From an uncultured Collinsella sp. (GTDB lineage Bacteria > Actinomycetota > Coriobacteriia > Coriobacteriales > Coriobacteriaceae), in contig CATZKS010000024.1 in NCBI GenBank assembly GCA_958421035.1, forward strand, positions 1-19,890: a stretch of 19,890 nucleotides of DNA, in the 5' to 3' direction. Below are positions 1-5,945 of this stretch, in pieces; within the stretch, counting starts at the first letter, position 1; every line of letters starts with the position of its first letter. The translations under genes were made by a program, and so were the position numbers. The notes beneath the pieces were generated by a model that saw only the letters and a list, made by a program, of their open reading frames with translations, had not been told where the DNA came from and searched no databases.

Positions 1-82
1 AAGCGGTCGGCGGGGCCATTGTGGCTCTTGACAGCGGATTGGGTCATATGAGCGAGCGGGTCGCATTTGAGGCAAGGTGACG
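1..82. other. window edge, no gene assigned
   Basis: No gene can be assigned here. On the plus strand one frame stays open from the window edge to a TGA at 78-80 and could be the last 25 codons of a rightward gene. On the minus strand an ATG at 47-45 opens a frame running off the window (MTQSAVKSHNGPAD), but no convincing Shine-Dalgarno sequence precedes it. Neither reading has a recognisable motif, and both are too short to judge. Confidence 0.2.
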
Positions 83-119
83 TGAAACGAAAGGGCGCTG
101 ACCTTCTGGTCGCGCCCTT
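83..119 (-). terminator. probable intrinsic terminator after lysS
   Basis: In the minus-strand RNA, AAGGGCGC (119-112) pairs with GCGCCCTT (98-91). GACC/GGTC continues the stem around an AGAA loop, with one bulged A at 99. The stem is followed by a moderately U-rich tail (TCGTTTCACG). It lies about 80 bases beyond the lysS stop codon with no gene between, which fits the end of the greA-lysS transcript. The tail is interrupted, so efficiency is uncertain. Confidence 0.6.
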
Positions 120-167
120 GAAGTTGAACGTCAGATTGTCCAAATGCGGCCCGCGCAGCGTCGAGCC

Positions 168-194
168 GTTACGCAGTTCGCAGAACCGCGTAAC
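168..194 (-). repeat. stop-proximal hairpin, degenerate copy of the 4684-4711 hairpin
   Basis: GTTACGCAGTTC (168-179) and GAACCGCGTAAC (183-194) form a 12-bp stem with one mismatch around a 3-base loop. It begins four bases beyond the lysS stop codon. The arms match those of the perfect hairpin next to the dtd stop at 4684-4711. No U-rich tail follows on the minus strand, so this is not a standard intrinsic terminator. It may protect the mRNA 3' end or belong to a dispersed palindromic repeat family. Confidence 0.6.
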
Positions 195-197
195 TAG

Positions 198-2162
198 TTA
201 GTACATCTTTGCGCCGGCGGGGATGGAGGCGTCGAGCTGGATCAGGTTGAGGCGCTCCTCGCCCTCCTCCTCGTGGATGGCGCTGATCAGCATGCCGCAG
301 CTGGGAATACCCATCATCTTGCGCGGAGGCAGGTTGGTGATGGCGAGCAAGGTCTTGCCGACCAGGTCCTCGGGCTCGTAATAAGCGTGAATACCGGAGA
401 GGATGGTGCGGTCGGTGCCGGTGCCGTCGTCGAGCGTAAAGTTCAGCAGCTTCTTGGACTTCTTGACGGCCTCGCATGCCTTGACCTTCACAGCGCGGAA
501 GTCGCTCTTGGAGAAGGTATCAAAGTCGACGAACTCCTCAAACAGCGGCTCAACGGCGATCTTGGAGTAATCGAGCGTGGGCTTAAGCGACTTAACGAAT
601 GGGCTCGCGGCGTTGCCGGCCTCGGCAGCCTTGGCGGCAGCGGCACCGGACTGGAAACCCTTCTCGGGCTTCATGTGCGGGAACAGCAGCACGTCGCGGA
701 TAGAAGCCTGGTTGGTAAGCAGCATGACCACGCGGTCGATACCAATGCCAATACCGCCCGCGGGAGGCATACCGTACTCGAGGGCGCGCACGTAGTCCTC
801 GTCGTACTCCATGGCCTCGTCGTCACCGCCGGCCTTCTCGGCCATCTGGGCGGCAAAGCGCTCGGCCTGGTCGACCGGGTCGTTGAGCTCGGAGAACGCG
901 TTGGCGTACTCGTGACCGGCAATAACCAGCTCAAAGCGGTGCGTCAGGCGCGGGTCGTCCTCAAAACGCTTGGCAAGCGGGCTGACCTCGATGGGGTAAT
1001 CGCACACGAAGGTCGGGTTGACGATGGTGTCCTCGCCCAGCTCATCGTAGATCTCGGCGATAATCTTGCCGGCGGTCCACTCGGGCTTAATCTCCAGGCC
1101 CTTCTCGCGCGCGGCGGCAGCAAGCTCCTCGACCGGCGTGTCGATGGTGATCTGCTTGCCGAGCACGTCGGAGACGATGTCGGTCATGGGACGGCTGGCC
1201 CACTCACCAGAAAGGTCGATGGTCTGGCCCTGGTACTCGATGACCTCGGGGTTGCCGATGGCCTTGTTAGCCGCCTTAATGACACCCTGGGCGAGCGCCT
1301 TCATGCCCTCGAGGTCGGAGAAGGCACGGTAGGCCTCCATCGTGGTGAACTCGGGGTTGTGGGTGAGGTCCATGCCCTCGTTACGGAAGATGCGGCCGAT
1401 CTCGAACACGCGCTCAAAACCACCGACGATGCAGCGCTTGAGGTGCAGCTCGGTGGCAATACGCAGGTAGCACTCCTGATCGAGCGCGTTGAAGTGGGTA
1501 ATGAACGGCTTGGCCGTGGCACCGCCCTGGATGGTCTGCAGGATGGGGGTCTCGACCTCCATGTAGCCGTCGGACTCCATAAAGCGACGGAAGGTGGAGA
1601 GAATCTGCGAACGCTTACGGAAGGTCTCGCGAACGTCGTCGTTGGCGATCAGGTCGACATAGCGCTGGCGATAGCGGGTCTCCTTATCGGAAAGACCGTG
1701 GAACTTCTCGGGCAGCGGACGAACGGCCTTGGCAAGCAGGGTCGCGCTCTTAGGGGCAACGGAAAGCTGGCCGCGCTGGGTACGCACGACCACGCCGGTC
1801 ACGCCCAGGATATCGCCCAGGTCGAGGGCCTTGAGCGTATTCCAGGCAGCCTCGTCCATGTCGTTGATGCGGCAGAACAGCTGAATCTCGGCAGTCGCAT
1901 CGCGCACGACGATGAACATGATCTTGCCCTGACCGCGCTTGGCGACCACACGGCCGGCGATCTTCACGACATCCTCGGTGTCCTCACCATCGGCAAGATC
2001 GGCGTACTTAGTCTCGATATCGGCGACGTAGTCCTCAAGCTCAGAGTGCTCAGGATAGGGGTTCTGGCCCGCCTCGAACAGGGCGGCGCGCTTGGCCAGG
2101 CGGGTGGCGCGCTCGTCGTTGAGCGTCGATGCCTGATCGGCGGCGTTCTGGTTCTCTGCCAT
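198..2162 (-). CDS. lysS: lysyl-tRNA synthetase, class II, with C-terminal tRNA-binding domain
   Basis: This cytoplasmic enzyme charges tRNA-Lys with lysine using ATP. The 654-residue product has an N-terminal OB-fold anticodon-binding domain (about 60-150), then the class II catalytic core. Motif 2 is seen around 256-278 (GRIFRNEG, then HNPEFTTMEAY) and motif 3 around 468-482 (AGGIGIGIDRVVMLL). Bacterial LysRS usually ends near residue 500. Here an Ala/Lys-rich linker (about 505-520) leads to a domain at about 545-654 resembling the MetRS/Trbp111-type tRNA-binding domain (DFRAVKV, LSGIHAYY, NLPPRKMMGIPSCGM). The ATG is supported by GAGGAG seven bases upstream (2170-2175). greA lies upstream with a hairpin terminator between, so expression may need read-through. 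The main assignment is secure; the benefit of the extra domain is inferred from the fold family. Confidence 0.97.
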   Translation of the reverse strand: MAENQNAADQASTLNDERATRLAKRAALFEAGQNPYPEHSELEDYVADIETKYADLADGEDTEDVVKIAGRVVAKRGQGKIMFIVVRDATAEIQLFCRINDMDEAAWNTLKALDLGDILGVTGVVVRTQRGQLSVAPKSATLLAKAVRPLPEKFHGLSDKETRYRQRYVDLIANDDVRETFRKRSQILSTFRRFMESDGYMEVETPILQTIQGGATAKPFITHFNALDQECYLRIATELHLKRCIVGGFERVFEIGRIFRNEGMDLTHNPEFTTMEAYRAFSDLEGMKALAQGVIKAANKAIGNPEVIEYQGQTIDLSGEWASRPMTDIVSDVLGKQITIDTPVEELAAAAREKGLEIKPEWTAGKIIAEIYDELGEDTIVNPTFVCDYPIEVSPLAKRFEDDPRLTHRFELVIAGHEYANAFSELNDPVDQAERFAAQMAEKAGGDDEAMEYDEDYVRALEYGMPPAGGIGIGIDRVVMLLTNQASIRDVLLFPHMKPEKGFQSGAAAAKAAEAGNAASPFVKSLKPTLDYSKIAVEPLFEEFVDFDTFSKSDFRAVKVKACEAVKKSKKLLNFTLDDGTGTDRTILSGIHAYYEPEDLVGKTLLAITNLPPRKMMGIPSCGMLISAIHEEEGEERLNLIQLDASIPAGAKMY

Positions 2163-2175
2163 AAGTTAGCTCCTC

Positions 2176-2213
2176 AAACTAAAACGCTCCCCAGGATTCG
2201 GTCCCAGGGAGCG
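2176..2213 (-). terminator. terminator or attenuator between greA and lysS
   Basis: In the minus-strand RNA, CGCTCCCTGGG pairs with CCTGGGGAGCG (11 bp, two G-U pairs, 7-base loop). TTTTAGTTT follows and runs straight into the lysS Shine-Dalgarno GAGGAG at 2175-2170. This is the geometry of an intrinsic terminator for greA. Because no room remains for a lysS promoter downstream, it could also act as a partial terminator that sets lysS expression. Confidence 0.75.
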
Positions 2214-2241
2214 AAAACATACCTTTACGCGGGACCGTGGT

Positions 2242-2712
2242 CTAGCGTGCGATCTTGGCGATGGTGTAGACGCGAGTCTTGCCGGAAGGCGTAACGACCT
2301 CGACGGAGTCGCCCTCGCCGTGACCAATGATGGCGTGACCGACCGGAGACTCGTTGGAAATCTTGTGCTCGAGCGAGTTGGTCTCGGTGGTACCGACGAG
2401 CGTGACTTCCATGACCTCGCCGTTGGGATCAATCAGCGAAACGGTGGAACCGATGGAGACGGTCAGGTCGCCCGTGGTGGCAGCAACCTGAGCGTTGGCG
2501 AGGATGGCCTGGATCTCGGCAATACGAGCGGCGTTCTGGGCCTGCTTGTCCTTAGCGGCGTCGTACTCGGAGTTCTCCGAAAGGTCGCCGAACGCGCGGG
2601 CTTCCTTGATGTCCTCGACGATCTCCTTGGCGTAATCGCCCTCACGCCAGGCGAGCTCCTCGACGAGCTTCTGGCGGCCCTCAGCGGTCAGTACGATCTG
2701 GCTTGCGTCCAT
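2242..2712 (-). CDS. greA: transcription elongation factor GreA
   Basis: GreA enters the secondary channel of RNA polymerase and stimulates cleavage of backtracked transcripts. The 156-residue length is normal for the family. The N-terminal coiled coil (about 1-75) carries the conserved acidic tip GDLSENSEY at 42-50, which places the Mg-coordinating Asp and Glu. The C-terminal FKBP-like domain (about 82-156) contains NSLEHKISNESPVGHAIIG and ends in the usual VYTI strand. The start at 2712 is chosen over an in-frame ATG at 2742 because GGGGAG (2721-2726) sits eight bases before it and the longer start would bury that site. It is followed by a terminator hairpin and then lysS, a pairing also common in Firmicutes. 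Confidence 0.95.
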   Translation of the reverse strand: MDASQIVLTAEGRQKLVEELAWREGDYAKEIVEDIKEARAFGDLSENSEYDAAKDKQAQNAARIAEIQAILANAQVAATTGDLTVSIGSTVSLIDPNGEVMEVTLVGTTETNSLEHKISNESPVGHAIIGHGEGDSVEVVTPSGKTRVYTIAKIAR

Positions 2713-2754
2713 ACGGATATCTCCCCAACTCTGATCAAACAATCAACTGTCAAC

Positions 2755-2793
2755 AAAACGAAAAAGACCGGCTAGCCTGCGGGCAAGCCGGTC
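2755..2793 (-). terminator. intrinsic terminator after tatA
   Basis: GACCGGCT (2766-2773) and AGCCGGTC (2786-2793) form an 8-bp stem. GCC/GGC continues inside it around a four-base loop after one A-A mismatch. On the minus strand it is followed by TTTTTCGTTTTG. It lies 26 bases beyond the tatA stop and ends that transcript before greA, which implies a separate greA promoter between here and 2712. Confidence 0.88.
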
Positions 2794-2818
2794 AGGTGCT
2801 CACCCCAAAGGGATGGGA

Positions 2819-3094
2819 CTACTCTGCGTCCGCGTCGCTGTCCTCTGCCTGCTTCTTCTTGGCAGCAGCGAGCTTGGCCTCGAGCTCAGCGATCTCCTTG
2901 TCCTCCTCGGACTCCTCGACCACGACCTCCTCGGCCTGCTTGGTCTCGGCCTTATCGTCGCCCTCCATACCCTCACGGATATTCTTGACGGTAGAGCCGA
3001 GGGACTTGCCGAGCTTCGGCAGGTTCTTGGGCCCGAAGATAATCAGGACAACGACGAGAATAATGATGAGCTCAGGAGCCCTCAGTCCAAACAT
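2819..3094 (-). CDS. tatA: Sec-independent translocase subunit TatA
   Basis: TatA forms the membrane pore component of the twin-arginine pathway, which exports folded proteins. The 91-residue product begins MFGLRAPELI. It has one hydrophobic segment at about 8-20, then the family signature FGPKNLPKLGKSLG (20-33) that opens the amphipathic helix. The C-terminal half is a highly charged Lys/Glu/Ala tail (about 45-91) likely to be disordered or coiled coil. The ATG at 3094 is preceded by GGAGGT; upstream in-frame codons run into the tRNA and were rejected. It is a single-gene unit with its own promoter (3131-3159) and terminator (2755-2793). TatB is less likely, given the short length and the FGPKNLPKLG motif. 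tatC is not in this window. Confidence 0.92.
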   Translation of the reverse strand: MFGLRAPELIIILVVVLIIFGPKNLPKLGKSLGSTVKNIREGMEGDDKAETKQAEEVVVEESEEDKEIAELEAKLAAAKKKQAEDSDADAE

Positions 3095-3130
3095 GTAGAC
3101 CTCCACAATACAGCGAGACAAGCTCGAATG

Positions 3131-3159
3131 AGTATACCGCGGGTATCGCGGTATCACAA
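3131..3159 (-). promoter_or_regulatory. tatA promoter with a palindrome in the spacer
   Basis: On the minus strand TTGTGA (3159-3154) and TATACT (3136-3131) are separated by exactly 17 bases, giving a good sigma-70-type promoter about 30 bases ahead of the tatA start. An 8-bp inverted repeat, ATACCGCG/CGCGGTAT with a 5-base centre (3134-3154), fills the spacer. It overlaps the inner edges of both hexamers, so it could be an operator. Confidence 0.65.
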
Positions 3160-3167
3160 CACTAGCT

Positions 3168-3195
3168 AAAAAAAGGGACCGCAAGAAGCGGTCCC
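3168..3195 (-). terminator. intrinsic terminator after tRNA-Pro
   Basis: GGGACCGC (3175-3182) pairs perfectly with GCGGTCCC (3188-3195) around an AAGAA/TTCTT loop. On the minus strand it is followed by seven T residues. It lies 11 bases beyond the encoded CCA of the tRNA gene. It also insulates the tatA promoter immediately downstream. Confidence 0.95.
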
Positions 3196-3206
3196 TCCTC
3201 ATGCTC

Positions 3207-3283
3207 TGGTCGGGTTGACTGGATTTGAACCAGCGACCCCTGCGTCCCGAACGCAGTGCTCTACCAAACTGAGCCACAACCCG
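3207..3283 (-). tRNA. tRNA-Pro (anticodon CGG), CCA encoded
   Basis: The 77-base minus-strand sequence folds into a complete cloverleaf. The acceptor CGGGTTG pairs with CAACCCG. The D arm is GCTC/GAGC. The anticodon arm CTGCG/CGCAG has loop TTCGGGA, so the anticodon is CGG for proline. The variable loop is GGGTC and the T arm is GCTGG/CCAGT with loop TTCAAAT. Discriminator A and a genomic CCA (3209-3207) follow. It is ended by the terminator at 3168-3195. Confidence 0.96.
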
Positions 3284-3294
3284 TTAGCTCGACT

Positions 3295-3300
3295 ATAGTA
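3295..3300 (-). promoter_or_regulatory. possible -10 element for tRNA-Pro
   Basis: TACTAT on the minus strand lies 11 bases before the tRNA 5' end, a suitable position for a -10 box. No good -35 hexamer is seen at 16-18 bases (TAGCAC at 17). The tRNA might instead be co-transcribed from ispE, since no terminator separates them. Confidence 0.3.
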
Positions 3301-3332
3301 ACAAAGATTTTCGCCGCGTGCTAGAGAAATTT

Positions 3333-4229
3333 TTATTTCTTTGGCGCATCGATTTGAACCGTGTTGGGAATAAGCTCAGTCGCGCAGGCCCACCAGCCAT
3401 TTTGCTGGGCAGCATCGGCAAGCCTTTCGGCCGTGGCAGCGGTGTCGCAAATGGCAAACGAGCAGGCACCCGATCCGCACACATCTACAGCAACGGTTCC
3501 GTCCTGTTTACGCAGCCAGTCGAGGACCGTTTGAATCTGCGACTCCATCTGTGCGGAAATGACACCAAGGTTGTTATGGATGAGTGCATATGCCGTCTCG
3601 GCATCACCAGCACGCAAGGCAGAAGCTATCGCGCCGGGCTTGTCCGCAGGCACCGGGGCCTCGTCAAAACGTCGATAGGCTTCAATTGTCGAAACGCTTG
3701 CCTCGCGCGGCTTGACCAGCACGACGGGCGTCGCGGGCAGCGCGGGGCACTCAGTTGCCAGCACGTCTCCCCCACCCACGTAAAATGCAGGGCTGGCATG
3801 CAAAAAGAAGGGAACGTCAGCGCCAATGCCGCGCGCGATGTTGTCCAACGCAGGATCGGCACGGTCGATGCCCCAACTCTCTGCCAAGGCGACAATGACC
3901 GCCGCGGCATCCGTCGAAGGACCGCCCAGGCCGGCACACAACGGGATGCGCTTCTCGATCGTGATGCAGACGTTGGCTTCGCGACCATAATGCTCGGCCA
4001 TAGCGAGCGCAGCACGATACGCCGTATTCTTTTGCATGGGAAAGTCGGACGTCGGAATCGTCTGAACGGTCAGCGCCTGTGCCGGCGTAACCGTCACGGT
4101 ATCGACAAGGCCGACGGCTGCCATCAGGGAATCGACCTTATGGTAGCCGCGGTCGTCGCGCTCGGTATGAACCCCCAGATAGAGGTTGATCTTTGCCGGC
4201 GCGGAAAGAGTCAGGGACCGATCGGTCAC
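3333..4229 (-). CDS. ispE: 4-diphosphocytidyl-2-C-methyl-D-erythritol kinase
   Basis: IspE phosphorylates CDP-methylerythritol with ATP in the non-mevalonate (MEP) isoprenoid pathway. The 298-residue product is a GHMP kinase. PAKINLYLGV at 11-20 holds the catalytic Lys13. The ATP loop PLCAGLGGPSTDAAA lies at about 96-110. GADVPFF at 136-142 holds the catalytic Asp, and the C-terminal GSGACSFAI lies at 252-260. The P-loop has GGPS where many homologues have GGGSAD or GGSSAD; the core glycines remain. Translation starts at a GTG (4229) two bases after the veg stop. A GAGGAG (4238-4243) eight bases upstream supports it, so the two genes are probably co-translated. The veg-ispE order is also found in Bacillus. 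Confidence 0.95.
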   Translation of the reverse strand: MTDRSLTLSAPAKINLYLGVHTERDDRGYHKVDSLMAAVGLVDTVTVTPAQALTVQTIPTSDFPMQKNTAYRAALAMAEHYGREANVCITIEKRIPLCAGLGGPSTDAAAVIVALAESWGIDRADPALDNIARGIGADVPFFLHASPAFYVGGGDVLATECPALPATPVVLVKPREASVSTIEAYRRFDEAPVPADKPGAIASALRAGDAETAYALIHNNLGVISAQMESQIQTVLDWLRKQDGTVAVDVCGSGACSFAICDTAATAERLADAAQQNGWWACATELIPNTVQIDAPKK

Positions 4230-4231
4230 CG

Positions 4232-4528
4232 TTAATGCTCCTCGAGCTGATTGCCGAGCGGGGTAAAGATGTGCTCGCCGCTCTCGGGGTCGAACAGCTC
4301 GACCTGACCGGTGAGCACATCGATATACTGGTAGGACTGACGCGACTTGCGGCCACGACGCTCGTCAACCTCGACGATAAAGACGGCGGGGTGGACGCTC
4401 TTGATGGTGCCCATGCGCTCGACGACGCGGGTACGGCCCATGTTGGCCTTAACCTTGACGCGATCGCCCACCATATCGGTCAGCTTCTCGTGGATGTCGT
4501 CGACGTGATTGACTTCCATCTCTTCCAT
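4232..4528 (-). CDS. veg: Veg family protein
   Basis: The 98-residue product matches the Veg family of small SH3-barrel-like proteins. Its core reads VGDRVKVKANMGRTRVVERM, then a conserved stretch containing HPAVFIVEV, followed by YQYIDVLTGQVEL, corresponding in order to the B. subtilis protein. In B. subtilis Veg is abundant and affects biofilm formation; its biochemical action is unclear. The start at 4528 (MEEMEVN) is chosen because GGAGG (4537-4541) sits eight bases upstream. A longer in-frame ATG at 4552 would place that site inside the gene. It is the first gene of a two-gene unit with ispE and has its own promoter and a short hairpin leader. The link to ispE is conserved positional context, not proof of shared function. 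Confidence 0.88.
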   Translation of the reverse strand: MEEMEVNHVDDIHEKLTDMVGDRVKVKANMGRTRVVERMGTIKSVHPAVFIVEVDERRGRKSRQSYQYIDVLTGQVELFDPESGEHIFTPLGNQLEEH

Positions 4529-4555
4529 GAACAGGGCCTCCAGAAGGTGCAATTC

Positions 4556-4575
4556 AAAAAGGGGATAATACCCCT
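4556..4575 (-). terminator. small leader hairpin with T-tract before veg
   Basis: In the minus-strand leader, AGGGG and CCCCT (5 bp, 6-base loop TATTAT) are followed by four further T residues about 15 bases before the veg Shine-Dalgarno sequence. It has the shape of a weak terminator or leader attenuator. The short stem makes the call uncertain. Confidence 0.35.
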
Positions 4576-4595
4576 AAGATAGACAAAACTCTAAT

Positions 4596-4625
4596 ACTAT
4601 AGCACCCTGCTGCCGCCATACGCAA
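4596..4625 (-). promoter_or_regulatory. veg-ispE promoter
   Basis: On the minus strand TTGCGT (4625-4620) and TATAGT (4601-4596) are 18 bases apart. Transcription would start near 4589, giving a leader of about 60 bases that includes the hairpin at 4556-4575. It lies in the 155-base gap between dtd and veg. Confidence 0.6.
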
Positions 4626-4683
4626 GTAGCTAAATAAGCCCCGTCCCAAATACGTACCAGACGACAATCTCGCATGACCAGTT

Positions 4684-4711
4684 GTTACGCGGTTTGGTAA
4701 AACCGCGTAAC
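4684..4711 (-). repeat. perfect 12-bp hairpin directly at the dtd stop codon
   Basis: GTTACGCGGTTT (4684-4695) is exactly complementary to AAACCGCGTAAC (4700-4711) with a GGTA loop. The element touches the dtd stop codon at 4712. The minus-strand sequence after it (CAACTGGTCATGCG) has no T-tract. The same arm sequence recurs after lysS at 168-194. It could be a transcript-end stabiliser, a rho-type or unconventional terminator, or a copy of a dispersed repeat. Confidence 0.75.
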
Positions 4712-5158
4712 CTAAAGGTTGTCGGTGTCCAAGACGATGGTGAACGGACCGTCGTTGACAAGATCGACTTTCATATCGGCGCCAAAGATGCCGTGCGCCA
4801 CGTGTTCGACATCTTGACGAACGAGCGTCAGGAAGTACTCGTAGAGCTCGTTGGCAACATCGGGCGCGCCGGCATCGGTAAACGACGGACGGCGACCGTG
4901 GCGGCAGTCAGCGAACAGCGTGAACTGCGACACCACGAGCACCTCGCCGTCGACATCGGCAAGCGCCAAGTTGGTCTTGCCGTTCTCGTCCTCGTTGATA
5001 CGCAGCCCGCGGAGCTTGCCCCACAGCTTGTCGGCCTCGGCATGCGTATCGCCATGGCCCACACCCAGCAGCACCAGGTAGCCGCGTCCAATGCGGCCCA
5101 CGCACTCGCCGTCGACCGTCACGCCGGCGTTGAGCACGCGCTGCACCACCGCACGCAC
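4712..5158 (-). CDS. dtd: D-aminoacyl-tRNA deacylase (DTD)
   Basis: DTD hydrolyses D-amino acids from mischarged tRNAs and so protects translation. The 148-residue length is normal. The two active-site signatures are present: SQFTLFAD at 77-84 and the cis-Pro loop NDGPFTIVLD at 135-144, which carries Phe where many homologues have Val or Met after GP. The start is a GTG (5158), supported by GAGGAG six bases before it. That site overlaps the end of rdgB, only three bases away, so the two are translationally linked. Its place after a glutamate racemase block is suggestive of D-amino-acid housekeeping but is not evidence of a functional link. It is followed at once by the perfect hairpin at 4684-4711. 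Confidence 0.95.
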   Translation of the reverse strand: MRAVVQRVLNAGVTVDGECVGRIGRGYLVLLGVGHGDTHAEADKLWGKLRGLRINEDENGKTNLALADVDGEVLVVSQFTLFADCRHGRRPSFTDAGAPDVANELYEYFLTLVRQDVEHVAHGIFGADMKVDLVNDGPFTIVLDTDNL

Positions 5159-5161
5159 GGT

Positions 5162-5803
5162 CTACTCCTCGCCCGTCAGCTTGGCGGACAGATGCTCGAG
5201 CGCGTGGAAACGATGGCTGATGGCGTTCTTCTCGTCAGCCGTCAGCTCGGCCATGGTCTTGCCCGGCGTGTCGACCGGCAGGAACAGCGGGTCGTAGCCA
5301 AAGCCGTGATCGCCGCGGCCCTCGTGCGCGATAACGCCCTCGCAGGCGCCCTCGCCATAGGTGACCAAACCGTCCGTGTCGATGAGCGCGACGACGCTCA
5401 TAAAGCGCGCGGTGCGATCCTCGTCGGCCACGCCATCCAGATTCACGAGCAGCTTGGCATTGTTGGCGGCGTCGTCGCCGTGAACGCCCGCGTAGCGCGC
5501 GCTATACACACCGGGCTCACCGTCCAGCGCGTCGACGACCAAGCCCGAATCGTCGGCAATGGCCATAAGACCCGTCTCCTCGACCGCAGCCTGCGCCTTG
5601 ATGATGGCGTTCTCCAAAAACGTCGTGCCGTTTTCCTCGGGATCCTCAAAATCGCCCAGCTGGCCGAGCGCCACAAAGCGCACCTCGGGCATGACCTTGC
5701 CCAAAATGGCCTCGATCTCGGTGAGTTTATGAGCGTTTCCGGTTGCCACGACGATGGTCGCCGCCGGGTCGAGGGTGTCGATGTCGATCTTCTCAAGTGC
5801 CAT
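5162..5803 (-). CDS. rdgB: XTP/dITP diphosphatase (RdgB/HAM1 family)
   Basis: The enzyme hydrolyses non-canonical purine triphosphates (dITP, XTP) to monophosphates, keeping them out of DNA and RNA. The 213-residue product shows the family motifs in order: TGNAHK (21-26), ADDSGL (83-88) with the metal-binding Asp pair, SARYAG (101-106), GFGYDPLF (167-174) and KNAISHR (192-198). About 15 residues precede the usual start of the fold. The ATG is nevertheless well supported by GGAGG six bases upstream. dtd follows after three bases. rph lies upstream beyond a 140-base gap that holds a hairpin at the rph stop. An rph-rdgB order is common in Gram-positive genomes. Confidence 0.96.
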   Translation of the reverse strand: MALEKIDIDTLDPAATIVVATGNAHKLTEIEAILGKVMPEVRFVALGQLGDFEDPEENGTTFLENAIIKAQAAVEETGLMAIADDSGLVVDALDGEPGVYSARYAGVHGDDAANNAKLLVNLDGVADEDRTARFMSVVALIDTDGLVTYGEGACEGVIAHEGRGDHGFGYDPLFLPVDTPGKTMAELTADEKNAISHRFHALEHLSAKLTGEE

Positions 5804-5909
5804 AACTGGCCTCCTTGTCTCTATAGCAAGCCGCGTGAGGGGCGTTTGGGCACTTGACCTCTCCCCTCTCAGGCGATCGGACCTTTCAACGCAGCATTTC
5901 AGCAGATAA

Positions 5910-5945
5910 AACCTACCAAAATAAACCCGTCCCTTTTGGCAGGTT
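5910..5945 (-). terminator. hairpin overlapping the rph stop codon
   Basis: AACCTACCAAAA (5910-5921) pairs with TTTTGGCAGGTT (5934-5945) with one mismatch around a 12-base loop containing CCCGTCCC. The arm enters the rph stop codon (5944-5946). On the minus strand the stem is followed by TTTATCTGC, a short T-rich tail. It may terminate the upstream operon or be a repeat. The rest of the 5804-5943 gap shows no clear gene or promoter. Confidence 0.45.

Noticed and set aside
273..2294. Very long plus-strand open frames opposite lysS, and similar ones at 5854-7650, 8637-10160, 10465-12279 and 15792-17171
   Set aside because: Each is antisense to a gene with clear family motifs. They follow from the GC-rich third-position codon bias, have no family motifs, and give Leu/Val/Arg/Gly-rich nonsense proteins.
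2713..2753. greA promoter with TTGACA at 2753-2748 on the minus strand
   Set aside because: The -35 is perfect, but no acceptable -10 lies 16-18 bases downstream, so I did not list it as a feature. A greA promoter is nevertheless expected here.
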